Positions 23,568 to 32,310 of a stretch of DNA of 32,690 nt are shown here, in pieces. The stretch is taken from contig NZ_DLHL01000062.1 in assembly GCF_002483225.1 (NCBI RefSeq), forward strand, positions 1-32,690, read 5' to 3'. Made by a program: the position numbers and the translations under genes. Positions within the stretch are counted from its first letter, which is position 1. Every line of letters starts with the position of its first letter. The DNA is from Gemmatimonas sp. UBA7669. Its GTDB lineage: Bacteria > Gemmatimonadota > Gemmatimonadetes > Gemmatimonadales > Gemmatimonadaceae. Under the pieces are notes generated by a model. The model was not told the origin of the DNA, made no database searches, and worked only from the letters and a program-made list of their open reading frames with translations.

Positions 23568-24326
23568 TCAGGTGCGAGTGGTGAAATAACCCGTGAGCTG
23601 GTAGCCCACGAGCAGGAGTCCTGCGGACAACAACACCATGTTGGCGGCGAATCCGCCTCGCTCAAAGGAAGGCGAGCGACGCCAGTAGCTCATGGCGATC
23701 AGCACGCCCGTCAGCGCGAGCAACTGTCCCGTCTCGACGCCCACATTGAACGCGAGCAGATTCGCCAGCAACCCTTTGGGGTCCATGTCGAAGTCGAGCA
23801 ACTTGGTGGCCAATCCGAATCCGTGGAACAGTCCGAACACGAACGTCGCGGCGCGAGCGTTCGGCTGCACGCCGAACCACCGCGGAAACGCGCCCACATT
23901 GTCGAGCGCCTTATACACGACCGAGAACCCGATGATGGCATCGATCAGGTATGGGCTGACACTCACCTTCATCAGCACGCCGAGAATGAGCGTGCTGGAA
24001 TGGCCGACGGCGAAGAGCGTCACATACGTCGCGATATCCTTGAGCCGATACAGGTAGAAGATGACGCCGCACAGAAACAGCAGATGGTCGTAGCCGGTGA
24101 CCATGTGCTTGGCGCCGAGATACAGGAACGGGACGATCCGCACACCGAACGTTTCCTGGATATATCCCTTATCACCGGCCGACACGCCGTGGGCGAAGGC
24201 TGGTCCAGCCGTCAGGACCACCAGCAGCAGAGCCGGAACAAGGTGCGCGATGAGGAATCGCGTGGCACGCCAGCGAGTGACATGCGATCGCGTCGAGGTC
24301 GCGGTGTCGTCCTCGAAGCGCCTCAC
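23568..24326 (-). CDS. hupE: HupE/UreJ-family membrane protein
   Basis: A 252-residue inner-membrane protein with about six to seven helices, starting at a GTG that overlaps the adaptor stop by four bases. The first mature residues after an export-like helix are HGVSAGDKGYI. The family pattern includes YLGAKHMVTGYDHLLFLCGV, the FAVGHSSTLILG helix and GLFHGFGLA, with His residues placed in membrane motifs as in HupE/UreJ metal permeases (often nickel or cobalt). Homologues of this second HupE subgroup sit beside RND genes in several bacteria. It may import or recycle metal, or take part in efflux assembly; its direction of transport is not evident. Confidence 0.85.
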   Translation of the reverse strand: MRRFEDDTATSTRSHVTRWRATRFLIAHLVPALLLVVLTAGPAFAHGVSAGDKGYIQETFGVRIVPFLYLGAKHMVTGYDHLLFLCGVIFYLYRLKDIATYVTLFAVGHSSTLILGVLMKVSVSPYLIDAIIGFSVVYKALDNVGAFPRWFGVQPNARAATFVFGLFHGFGLATKLLDFDMDPKGLLANLLAFNVGVETGQLLALTGVLIAMSYWRRSPSFERGGFAANMVLLSAGLLLVGYQLTGYFTTRT

Positions 24327-25552
24327 TCGCCCTCCCGTGCGTTGCGAATCGCGGCCAGAATCGCGATAGCGTTGCCCACGACTACGCGTGCACTCGTGGC
24401 ATCGAATCCGTCGGCGAGCTCAATGCCGACAAAACCGCCCTGCTCTGCCCGACGACGCACGCGTTCGAGGCGGAACGCGTGTTCCGTAGCGGACGTCCCG
24501 GTTTCGATGATGATGTAGTCGTTTCCCTCGAACTGCACGACCGCCGTGGCGGGCACCGCAAGCATCTCCTCCCCGCCGGCTTCCAGCCCCGCCTTCACGT
24601 ACATGCCGGGGCGGAGGCCGCGGGCGCTCCGGGCGTCCAGATGTCCGTGCACGGGAAAGACGCGATCCTCACCGGTGGCCTGTCCCACGAGAAACACTCG
24701 AGCCGTCCGGTCCATCGTCGGCTCATCGGCCGTACCGAAGCGCACGGTCTGGCCAACGCGCACGCGATCGAGGTCGCGCGCGTAGACGTTGAGCGCGAGA
24801 TGGAGGTCTGTGGTGCCGATGATCTCGAAGAGGACATCGGTTGGCGCGACATGCTGTCCGATACTGACGTTGCTGCGCTTGATGTAGCCGCCAATGGGGG
24901 CGTACAGATTCGCGGCGGGAGCAATGCGGCCGCTGTCGACCGCGCTGCGTGGGATGCCCGCCTGCCGCATCTTCTGTTCGAGGCCCGCAATGCGCGCTTG
25001 CATGATGGCCCGCTCCGACGCCACCTGCTGGAAGGTCTTGGCCGCATTCACGTTGTCGCGACGCAATTGCTCCTGACGCGCATAGTCCTGCTCGAGAAAG
25101 AGCATGCGCCCTTTGCTCTCCAGATAGTCCTGCTGTAGCTGCGTGAACTCAGGACTCTCGAGCGTCGCAAGCAGCTGGCCTTTGCGGACCGGCATTCCGG
25201 GAAGCAGGCCGGCCGTTCGGACATATCCACCGAGCGGCGCAGATACGACCGCCATGCCGCTTGGCTCGACGTCGATGAGTCCATTCAGGCTGATGACGGC
25301 GCTGAGCTTGCGCCGCTCGAGCTTGCCGAGCGTGATGGCGGCCAGTCGATACTGCTGGTCGGTGAAGGTCGCTGTGGCAGCGGGCGCCGCTGAATCAGCG
25401 CGGGCGGCAGTTGCTGGCGCCGAGGAATCGCTGGTGGCCGCCTTCCCGCCGCCACAGGCGGAAAGAGCGAGCAACAGCAAGGCGGCACCGCGCGGACGAT
25501 GCGACGGCGGAACGGATGCGGAAGCGGCGACCGCGCGCGAAATGCTGGGCAT
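24323..25552 (-). CDS. RND periplasmic adaptor (CzcB/CusB-like), lipoprotein
   Basis: A 409-residue membrane-fusion protein. The lipobox is in LLLLALSACGGG (Cys near residue 34), followed by an Ala/Ser/Asp linker. The two lipoyl half-motifs are near GMPVRKGQLLATLESPE and NLYAPIGGYIKRSNVSIGQH, flanking a helical hairpin (LQQDYLESKGRMLFLEQDYA). The beta-barrel portion includes TDLHLALNVYARDLDRVRVG. The ATG at 25552 has a GAGGAT site, 11 bases after the fused RND gene stop. It should bridge the pump and outer-membrane channel parts of the upstream fusion protein. It has no His-rich or Met-rich metal-binding tail, so metal identity is not fixed from it. Confidence 0.93.
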   Translation of the reverse strand: MPSISRAVAASASVPPSHRPRGAALLLLALSACGGGKAATSDSSAPATAARADSAAPAATATFTDQQYRLAAITLGKLERRKLSAVISLNGLIDVEPSGMAVVSAPLGGYVRTAGLLPGMPVRKGQLLATLESPEFTQLQQDYLESKGRMLFLEQDYARQEQLRRDNVNAAKTFQQVASERAIMQARIAGLEQKMRQAGIPRSAVDSGRIAPAANLYAPIGGYIKRSNVSIGQHVAPTDVLFEIIGTTDLHLALNVYARDLDRVRVGQTVRFGTADEPTMDRTARVFLVGQATGEDRVFPVHGHLDARSARGLRPGMYVKAGLEAGGEEMLAVPATAVVQFEGNDYIIIETGTSATEHAFRLERVRRRAEQGGFVGIELADGFDATSARVVVGNAIAILAAIRNAREGE

Positions 25553-25563
25553 GGGATCGATCC

Positions 25564-28500
25564 TCAGTGAATGCCGAGACGAGCGGCGATCTCGATGACG
25601 GTACTGTTGAAGCGATAGATGGCGTCGAGTGACTCGAGCTGAATGTCACTGGCCAGCGTGAGGTTCTGGAGATGCTCCACATACGAGATGTCGCCCGCCC
25701 GGAAGGCCACATCAGAGTTGCCGATGATGAGCGTCGCCTGAGGCAGCGCCTGCTGCTCGAAGTACCGCAGCGACTGCTGAAGCTTGTCGCGCTCCTGAAG
25801 CAGTCGTTTCACCTCGCTGCGTGCCTGCAGCGTTGCCCACTCCAGTTGCGTTTGCGCGATATCCTCAGCGATCCGTGCCGCCGATACGCGCGCCCGCGTC
25901 GCACCGGTCACCAGCGGGATACCGATGCCCAGCGAGTAGTACGGCACGCGTTTGCTGGCGCCATCCGTTGGGGGCGTCCCCAGCGTAGATGATCCGCCGC
26001 GGAAGGTGACGGCACTGTACCCCAGCAGGAGATCCGGCAGGAGCCGTTGCCGTTCGACACTGGTCGCACGGTTGCTCACGCGCACCTCCTGCTCCAGGCG
26101 TGCGAGTTCCGGATTGCCGCTCAGGCGAGCGGTGTCGATCGTGGCCGGCAGCGCGGCCGGTACGAGCCTGAGATCGGCGAGGCGGATCGAGTCGGTCGTC
26201 CGCAGCAGTTGCTGCAGTTGCGAGAGCGCGATCGCGCCATCCGCTCGATTCTGCTCCAGGGTATTCCGCACGCGTAGCGCCCGCGTGGCGGAGGCGACAC
26301 TCTCGAGCCGGGTGCCCTCGCCCGCTTCGAGGCGCGCGCGGCTCGCACGGTCGACTTCGCGGAAGACGCTGTCCTGACTGGTGAGCACGAGCTGCCGGGC
26401 CTCGATGTACTGCAGTTGCAGATACGCCCGACGCACCTGCGTCGTGACGGTATTGCGCGCGATGACCACGGCGGACTCGCTGCTCCGCACCTGCTCACGC
26501 GCCAGCCTCGCCTGCGCACCGTACAGGGTGGGGAAATCGACGCGCTGCGAGACCCCGAACAGCGCATCGTTGACGCCGGGCGTATTGAACTGTCCGTGCG
26601 TGTAGTTCAGCTCCGTTCGTGGGAGCGAGACGGCGCCCTTCGCCAGCGCGCGCTGCACGTTGACGCCAGACTGCGCGACGCGCACGTCACCGTTGCGTGT
26701 GAGTGCCTCGTCGATCGCCTGCTGCAGCGTGAGTGTGCGCACCGGAGCGCTCTGCGCGCGCAGTGCCCATGTTGGTACCACGAGCAGGGCGAGCACGGCG
26801 GCGATTACCCCGCCGCCCGCCACGACCGGCGTGCGCGGACCACGTGGCGGTCGATCGCCGCTGAAGAAGGAGTAGAGCACGGGCAGCACGATCAGTGTCA
26901 GGGCCGTGGCGGAGATCAGTCCGCCGATGACCACCGTGGCGAGTGGTCGCTGGACCTCCGCCCCCGACGAATTCGAGAGCGCCATTGGCAGAAAGCCCAG
27001 TGAGGCGACGAGCGCGGTCATCAGCACCGGTCGCAAGCGTACTTCGGTGCCCCGCACAATGCGCTCGTGGATGTCGGCGACCCCTTCGCGGCGCAGCCGA
27101 TTGAACTCCGCGATGAGCACGATGCCGTTGAGTACCGCGACGCCGAAGAGGGCGACGAACCCGACGCCCGCAGAGATACTGAAGGGCATGCCACGCACGA
27201 GCAACGCGAGCACGCCGCCGATGGCTGATAGCGGGATCGCGGTGAAGATGAGGAGGCTCTGCCCTATGGAACCGAACGTGAAGAAGAGCAGCACCAAGAT
27301 GAGAAAGAGTGCGACCGGCACCGCAATCGACAATCGCGCGTTGGCCTCCTCGAGGTTCTTGAATTGCCCTCCGTAGCTCTCGTAGTACCCGGCGGGGAAC
27401 GTGATCTGCTCGCGGATCGTGCGCTGGATGTCGCCCACGATGCTCTTCACGTCGCGACTGCGCACGTTGAACCCGACGGTGATCCGCCGTTTGGCATTGT
27501 CGCGTTGGATCTGTACGGGTCCGGGCTCGTACGAGATCGTTGCCAGTTCTCGGAGGGGCAGCTGCTGCCCAGACGGGGTGCCGATATTGAGCTGCTCCAC
27601 GTCGGTGATATCGGCGCGTCGTGCACTATCCAGGCGAACGACTAGATCGAAGCGGCGCTCGTTCTCGTAGACCTTCCCCGCCGACACCCCGGCGAACCCG
27701 GTCTCGATCGCCCGATTGACGGCAGCCACGCTCACTCCGTATCGCGCGATCTTGTCGCGATCGAGCGCAATCTTGATCTGCGGCAGCCCGGTAATCTGCT
27801 CGACGTACAGGTCTTCGACCCCGTCGATGCCGCCAATCTTCCTGCCCACTTCGCGCGCCAGATCCGAGAGCACGTTGAGATCCTCGCCGTAGAGCTTGAT
27901 GACGACGTCCTGCTTGGCGCCCGTCAGCAGCTCGTTGAAACGCATCTGAATGGGCTGCTGGAAGCTGAACGTCGCATTCGGAATGACGGAGAGCGCACTC
28001 TGCATACGCTCCACCAGTTCTTCTCGGGTCTCGCCGCTCGTCCATTCCTTGCGCGGTTTGAGGATGACCATCATGTCACCCGCCTCGATCGGCATCGGAT
28101 CGGTCGGGATTTCGCCCGAGCCGATCTTGTTGACGACCTGCGTGACCTCGGGGAAGTTGCTCCGAATGATCGTCTGCGCCTTCTGCGACACGTCGATCAT
28201 CTGCTGAATGGAGCTCCCCACCGGTACGCGTGTCTCGACCGCAAAGTCGCCTTCATCGAGCTGCGGAATGAACTCGCTGCCCATGCGCGTAAACAGCACG
28301 AGCGCCACGACGAACAGCGCGACCGCACCGCCCACCACGGGTAGGCGATGCCGAAGCGCGGCTTCGATCGACGGGCGATAGAGCCGCTGAAATACGCCCA
28401 TCATGCGATCGGAAAAGTTCGGGACGTGGGACGTCTTCTTGCTGAGCACCAACGCCGACATCATCGGCACGTACGTCAGCGACAGCAGGAATGCCCCCAG

Positions 28501-29964
28501 GATCGCGAACGACACCGTCTGCGCCATGGGCCGGAACATCTTGCCTTCGACGCCGATGAGCGCCAGCAACGGGAGGTACACGATCAGGATGATCATCTCG
28601 CCGAATGCCGCCGACGTGCGGATGCGCCGGGTGGACTCGTACACTTCGTCATCCATCTGTCCGGCCGTCAGCTGCGATCGTGTCTCGCCATCCCCCAGGT
28701 GAGACATGCGATGGAGTATCGCCTCGACGATGATGACGGCGCCATCCACGATCAGTCCGAAGTCGATCGCGCCGAGACTCATCAGATTGCCGGAGACGCC
28801 GAACAGGTTCATCAGCGACACGGCGAACAGCATCGAGAGCGGAATCACCGAGGCCACGACCAGTCCGCCCCGCCAATTGCCCAGGAACAGCACGAGGACG
28901 AACACCACGATCAGCGCCCCCTCGGCGAGGTTCGTGGTCACCGTGCCGATGGCGTTGTCGACGAGCTTCTTCCGATCGAGGAAGGCACCGATGACGACCC
29001 CTTCCGGCAGCGTCGTCTTGATCTGTTCGATCCGGTCTTTCACCGCCGTGATCACCTGCGAGGAGTTGGCGCCCTTCAGCATCATGACGATGCCGGTCAC
29101 GACCTCACCCTCGCCGTTCCGGGTCGCGGCGCCGTAGCGCACGCCGTGGCCAAGTCGTACGGTCGCGACGTCGCGAATGAGCAGCGGCGTCCCGTTCGCC
29201 GGCGACGTGACGACAATGCGGGCGATGTCGTCGATCGTCTTGACGAAGCCCTCACTGCGGATGAAGTACGCGCTCGCATTCCGGTCGATGTAGGCGCCGC
29301 CGGTGTTCTGGTTGTTGTCCTGCAGCGCGGTGAAGATGTCGGCGATCGTGACGCCAAGACTGCGCATCTTGTCGGGGTCGACCGCGATCTCGTACTGCTT
29401 GACCACGCCCCCGAAGCCGCTGACCTCGGCCACCCCCGGCGTGCCGAGCAGCTGCCGCTTGATGATCCAATCCTGAATCGTGCGCAGATCGGTGGGCGAG
29501 TACTTCGCTTCGTAGCCCTTCGCGGCGTGAATCTCGTACTGGTAGATCTCGCCCAGTCCGGTCGTGACTGGCGCCATCTCCGGCGTACCGATCGACTCGG
29601 GAATGTCCTTGGACGCGACCGCGAGTCGCTCGGCCACCTGCTGTCGGGCCCAGTACAGGTCCACCTCTTCGCCGAAGACGATCGTGACGATCGAGAGGCC
29701 GAAGCGAGAGAAGGAGCGCATGTCCTGGATGCCGGGAATGCTGACCATCCCCTGCTCGACCGGGAACGTGACGAGCTGCTCCACCTCCTGTGCCGCGAGC
29801 CGCGGGGCCTGCGTGATCACCATGACCTGATTGTCGGTGATATCAGGCACCGCATCGATCGGCAGGCGGGTCAGCGAGTACGATCCCCAGCCGATGAGCG
29901 CGAGCGTCATCAGGCCGATGATCAGCTTGCGCCGGATGGAAAAATGAATGACGGCGTCTAGCAT
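25564..29964 (-). CDS. CzcA/CusA-type RND pump fused to a TolC-family outer-membrane channel
   Basis: A 1466-residue fusion. Residues 1-1030 form a full HME-RND transporter: an N-terminal helix, RLPIDAVPDITDNQ, the helix 4 motif AIDFGLIVDGAVIIVE near residue 400, and the final helix ending near LPVLYSFF. Residues about 1040-1065 form a further hydrophobic segment (VVAGGGVIAAVLALLVVPTW) followed by ALRAQSAP, which resembles a signal peptidase site. Residues about 1075-1466 are a CzcC-like outer-membrane factor (LTLQQAIDEALTRNGDV, RVDFPTLYGAQARLAREQ). Such RND-OMF fusions are known in some phyla. The internal signal suggests the channel half is released by cleavage. The DFG-D-E motif fits divalent metals. 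The adaptor gene follows by 11 bases. Confidence 0.95.
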   Translation of the reverse strand: MLDAVIHFSIRRKLIIGLMTLALIGWGSYSLTRLPIDAVPDITDNQVMVITQAPRLAAQEVEQLVTFPVEQGMVSIPGIQDMRSFSRFGLSIVTIVFGEEVDLYWARQQVAERLAVASKDIPESIGTPEMAPVTTGLGEIYQYEIHAAKGYEAKYSPTDLRTIQDWIIKRQLLGTPGVAEVSGFGGVVKQYEIAVDPDKMRSLGVTIADIFTALQDNNQNTGGAYIDRNASAYFIRSEGFVKTIDDIARIVVTSPANGTPLLIRDVATVRLGHGVRYGAATRNGEGEVVTGIVMMLKGANSSQVITAVKDRIEQIKTTLPEGVVIGAFLDRKKLVDNAIGTVTTNLAEGALIVVFVLVLFLGNWRGGLVVASVIPLSMLFAVSLMNLFGVSGNLMSLGAIDFGLIVDGAVIIVEAILHRMSHLGDGETRSQLTAGQMDDEVYESTRRIRTSAAFGEMIILIVYLPLLALIGVEGKMFRPMAQTVSFAILGAFLLSLTYVPMMSALVLSKKTSHVPNFSDRMMGVFQRLYRPSIEAALRHRLPVVGGAVALFVVALVLFTRMGSEFIPQLDEGDFAVETRVPVGSSIQQMIDVSQKAQTIIRSNFPEVTQVVNKIGSGEIPTDPMPIEAGDMMVILKPRKEWTSGETREELVERMQSALSVIPNATFSFQQPIQMRFNELLTGAKQDVVIKLYGEDLNVLSDLAREVGRKIGGIDGVEDLYVEQITGLPQIKIALDRDKIARYGVSVAAVNRAIETGFAGVSAGKVYENERRFDLVVRLDSARRADITDVEQLNIGTPSGQQLPLRELATISYEPGPVQIQRDNAKRRITVGFNVRSRDVKSIVGDIQRTIREQITFPAGYYESYGGQFKNLEEANARLSIAVPVALFLILVLLFFTFGSIGQSLLIFTAIPLSAIGGVLALLVRGMPFSISAGVGFVALFGVAVLNGIVLIAEFNRLRREGVADIHERIVRGTEVRLRPVLMTALVASLGFLPMALSNSSGAEVQRPLATVVIGGLISATALTLIVLPVLYSFFSGDRPPRGPRTPVVAGGGVIAAVLALLVVPTWALRAQSAPVRTLTLQQAIDEALTRNGDVRVAQSGVNVQRALAKGAVSLPRTELNYTHGQFNTPGVNDALFGVSQRVDFPTLYGAQARLAREQVRSSESAVVIARNTVTTQVRRAYLQLQYIEARQLVLTSQDSVFREVDRASRARLEAGEGTRLESVASATRALRVRNTLEQNRADGAIALSQLQQLLRTTDSIRLADLRLVPAALPATIDTARLSGNPELARLEQEVRVSNRATSVERQRLLPDLLLGYSAVTFRGGSSTLGTPPTDGASKRVPYYSLGIGIPLVTGATRARVSAARIAEDIAQTQLEWATLQARSEVKRLLQERDKLQQSLRYFEQQALPQATLIIGNSDVAFRAGDISYVEHLQNLTLASDIQLESLDAIYRFNSTVIEIAARLGIH

Positions 29965-30151
29965 GACGCCTGCGCGCGCAGCGCCGCGCCGCGACCGTAG
30001 AGTCGGGGCCGCGTGTGGACCTTGGGCAATGTCACGGATGTGCCAACGGTGAGGTCGGGCGGACGGGCGCTCAGAGGAGGCCGATCAACAGCCGACGCGT
30101 TTCACGAACGAGAACGCCACAAACCGCCGCGCGAGAAGCGCGTCGGTTCGG
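29965..30151 (-). other. Gap between leader gene and RND fusion
   Basis: About 187 bases separate the His-rich leader gene from the RND fusion start. A frame of about 45 codons without ATG runs into the fusion gene start, ending in a TAG that overlaps the ATG. It has only an internal GTG with no clear ribosome site, so I do not call it a gene. No terminator-like hairpin with a T-run is seen. Confidence 0.4.
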
Positions 30152-30559
30152 TCAGACCGTCGGTGGTGCCCGCAGCTGTGGCGGCGGACCGGTGTGCGGG
30201 TCCCCTCGCGGACGCGCGACATCCTCGCAGGCGGCGTCGCAGCGCTCCGTATCGAAACGCACGGCCGGCAGCTCGGCGAGCCGTGCGGGAGCTGGCAGAG
30301 CGGCGGCTATTCGCGGAGGAAGGCCGTCGTCGGTCTCGATATCGTCGTGCTCACCGTGGTGGTCAGTCGACTCCACGCTGGCATGCGATGCGGCGTCGTG
30401 GTGCGCGTCTGCGGTGGCCTCGAGCTGCTCGTGCGCAGCGCGATCCGCCGCTTGGCGCTGGTGCGCGACGCCGTGCGCGATCGCCCCGCCCGGCGCCCAG
30501 AGGACGCCCAGTAGGAGGAACCACCAGGGAAGCCGGGTCGACCGGCGGCGCGCGCGCAT
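30152..30559 (-). CDS. Small exported His-rich protein, leader of RND operon 2
   Basis: A 135-residue protein with a basic N-terminus (MRARRRSTR) and signal segment (LPWWFLLLGVLWAPGGAIA, AxA cleavage) giving a mature start HGVAHQ. The mature chain has His/Asp-rich patches (DAHHDAASHASVESTDHHGE, then HDDIETDD) and two Cys (RCDAACEDV). It occupies the same position ahead of the fused RND pump as the His-rich gene at 16106-16495 ahead of czcC, without clear sequence homology. A periplasmic metal buffer or CzcI-like regulator role is inferred from composition and place. The start at 30559 gives a normal signal peptide; a longer open frame upstream is not supported. Confidence 0.72.
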   Translation of the reverse strand: MRARRRSTRLPWWFLLLGVLWAPGGAIAHGVAHQRQAADRAAHEQLEATADAHHDAASHASVESTDHHGEHDDIETDDGLPPRIAAALPAPARLAELPAVRFDTERCDAACEDVARPRGDPHTGPPPQLRAPPTV

Positions 30560-30731
30560 CCTGCAATAAGGGGGGCTGCGGATGTGGTCGTCAAGGGAAC
30601 GCGGGTTCCAGACCGCTGACCAAGGGCGTCGCGCACGCAACACCTCGTGGAGAGTGGGCGATTTCCCGACAGCGCGGCGAAAATTCGGCCGTAGGTTGAA
30701 GAGTGTATCCTTTCGCTCACGTGCCTCGCCC

Positions 30732-31169
30732 ATGAATCTCGCCGTAAGACAGCTTCTAGGCAGTCTGAGCGTTCTCGTCACGCTCATCGGGTCGCTCGGG
30801 GCCGCGCGCCCCTGCGGAGCAGGGTCAGCAGCGGGCGTGAATGACGAAGCCACGACGGCCATGGCCATGGCGCATGGGCATTCCTCGTCGGCGAACAGCA
30901 TGCCGATGGACCGTGCCGTTGGGGAAGCCGCGAAGAGCGAGAGAGAGAGAGAGAGAGAGAGCGGAGCTATCGGACCGACTGAACAGTCGACACCGACCCA
31001 GCACGTCCCCTCACAGGCGTGCCCTGGGTCGAGCCACTGCACGACGTGCGCTCCCATTCCCCGAGCGGTACAGGTGTTGAGCGTCGCCGTGGTCATGACG
31101 CCGCCGCCTCAAGCGCGCGTGTTCACGCCGCGCGATCTGTCCCACGAGCCCCCTGTCAGTACCGATTGA
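30732..31169 (+). CDS. Exported His/Met-containing protein, 3' end cut by IS21
   Basis: The gene diverges from RND operon 2. The ATG at 30732 precedes a signal peptide (QLLGSLSVLVTLIGSLGAAR), then a short Met/His segment (TTAMAMAHGHSSSANSMPM), a Glu-Arg repeat encoded by a (GA)11 tract, and a Cys-rich piece (QACPGSSHCTTCAP). The last native codon is at the IS21 boundary (31153); the closing Val-Ser-Thr-Asp and the TGA lie inside the IS. The C-terminus is thus replaced, though the missing part may be small. It may be a periplasmic metal-binding protein from composition and place. I recognise no family. No strong ribosome-binding site is visible. Confidence 0.55.
   Translation: MNLAVRQLLGSLSVLVTLIGSLGAARPCGAGSAAGVNDEATTAMAMAHGHSSSANSMPMDRAVGEAAKSERERERESGAIGPTEQSTPTQHVPSQACPGSSHCTTCAPIPRAVQVLSVAVVMTPPPQARVFTPRDLSHEPPVSTD
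30939..30961. repeat. (GA)11 dinucleotide repeat in a coding region
   Basis: Eleven GA units plus one G lie inside the exported protein gene at 30732 and encode alternating Glu and Arg. A dinucleotide tract of this length is prone to slippage, and a change of one unit would shift the frame of the Cys-rich part. Loss of function by phase variation is possible but unproven. Confidence 0.95.
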
Positions 31170-31202
31170 AGATTGCACAGAAGTGCCGACCGAAATTGCA
31201 CA
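31154..31202 (+). repeat. IS21 right-copy terminus with two IstA-type binding sites
   Basis: The end starts TGTCAGTACC and carries two similar sites, GTACCGATTGAAGATTGC (31159 on) and GTGCCGACCGAAATTGC (31183 on), each ending in ACA. The arrangement mirrors that of the left element at 1474-1522. The outer flank is CCCCC. Confidence 0.75.
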
Positions 31203-31281
31203 CTCGGGACGCCTCCTGAGCGTCTGACGGAAGACGCTCCCCTGTCGGATCTTGGCCTTCTGCCCTTGAGGGAGGAGGCCG

Positions 31282-32310
31282 GTGTACAGTCGGGATACCC
31301 TAGTGTTACTCAAGCACTTACTGGAGTCCGGGCAGCCGAAAGCGGCCATTGCTCGGGAGTTGGGAATCAGTCGCCGCCTCGTGTATCACCTCATCGAGAC
31401 CGGCCAGTTGGAGCGCGATGTGTCGGCCGAGTCGCCGCGGACGCGCGTGGCACTTCCGGCCAAGCTGGAGCCGTTCAAGCCGCTGATCCAAGAGCGGCTG
31501 ACCGCGTTTCCGGCGCTGTCATCGGTGCGACTGCTCGCGGAGTGTCGCGCGGCCGGCTACACCGGGGGCTACTCGCAATTGACCGAGCATGTGCGGCGCG
31601 TGCGACCGCGGCCTGCACCAGAGCCAGTGGTGCGCTTCGAGACGCCCGCCGGCCTGCAAGCGCAGTTCGACTTCGCCGAGTTTCGCTTTCCGTGGGGCAA
31701 GCGCTACGCGGTCCTGACGGTGCTCGGCTACTCGCGCTTCTTGCACGTCGACTGGGTGCCGCGGCAGACGGCACTCACGGTGATGCAGTCCCTCGAGCGC
31801 GCCTTTGCGGCCTTTGGCGGCGTGCCGCAGGAGCTGCTCTTCGACCAGATGAAATCCGTGATCGTCGAGGATCATCGCGGCACCGGCGGACGACTCCTCG
31901 AGAATGCCGAGTTCGCACGCTTTGCCGCGCACTGGGCGTTTCGCATCCGCGCGTGCCGTCCGTATCGCGCGAAGACGAAAGGAAAGGTCGAGCGACCCGT
32001 GCACTATCTGCGCGACAATTTCGTCTACGGCCGCAACTTTCTTGGTGATGGCGATCTGGCCGCGCAGACGGCCCTGTGGCTCGACACCGTGGCGAATGTC
32101 CGCGTGCATGGCACGACGCGCGAACTGCCCGTGGTGCGCCTCGAGCGCGACGAGCGGACCGCGCTGCAGCCCCTCGCCGCGCGGCCGTATCGCTCGCTCG
32201 TGCTCGAGCCGACGCCGGTCACGCGGAGCACGACCGTGGTGGCCAGTCCGGTGGCGGTGGAGCGGCGGCGACTCACCGCCTATGCCGAGCTCGTCGCGGA
32301 GGCCGTCTGA
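31282..32310 (+). CDS. istA: IS21-family transposase IstA
   Basis: A 342-residue DDE transposase. The helix-turn-helix is at about residues 15-45 (AIARELGISRRLVYHLI). The catalytic Asp, Asp and Glu lie in QFDFAEF, LFDQMKSV and KGKVERPV. The GTG start at 31282 follows a strong GGGAGGAGG site. The gene ends one base into the istB ATG (TGATG). It resembles the left-hand IstA throughout with many substitutions, mainly outside the catalytic motifs. It is intact and might mobilise its own ends if an IstB is supplied. Confidence 0.95.
   Translation: MYSRDTLVLLKHLLESGQPKAAIARELGISRRLVYHLIETGQLERDVSAESPRTRVALPAKLEPFKPLIQERLTAFPALSSVRLLAECRAAGYTGGYSQLTEHVRRVRPRPAPEPVVRFETPAGLQAQFDFAEFRFPWGKRYAVLTVLGYSRFLHVDWVPRQTALTVMQSLERAFAAFGGVPQELLFDQMKSVIVEDHRGTGGRLLENAEFARFAAHWAFRIRACRPYRAKTKGKVERPVHYLRDNFVYGRNFLGDGDLAAQTALWLDTVANVRVHGTTRELPVVRLERDERTALQPLAARPYRSLVLEPTPVTRSTTVVASPVAVERRRLTAYAELVAEAV

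Noticed and set aside
28348..29961. Plus-strand open frame of over 500 codons opposite the RND fusion
   Set aside because: Same low-complexity His/Arg/Asp pattern, antisense to a clear RND domain, so a shadow frame.
29965..30100. Possible small ORF of about 25-45 codons just before the RND fusion
   Set aside because: It overlaps the fusion start by a few bases, but has no ATG, no ribosome site and no recognisable feature.
30152..31096. Long minus-strand frame extending the His-rich leader upstream to 31096
   Set aside because: The part above 30559 is antisense to another exported-protein gene and precedes a normal signal peptide start.
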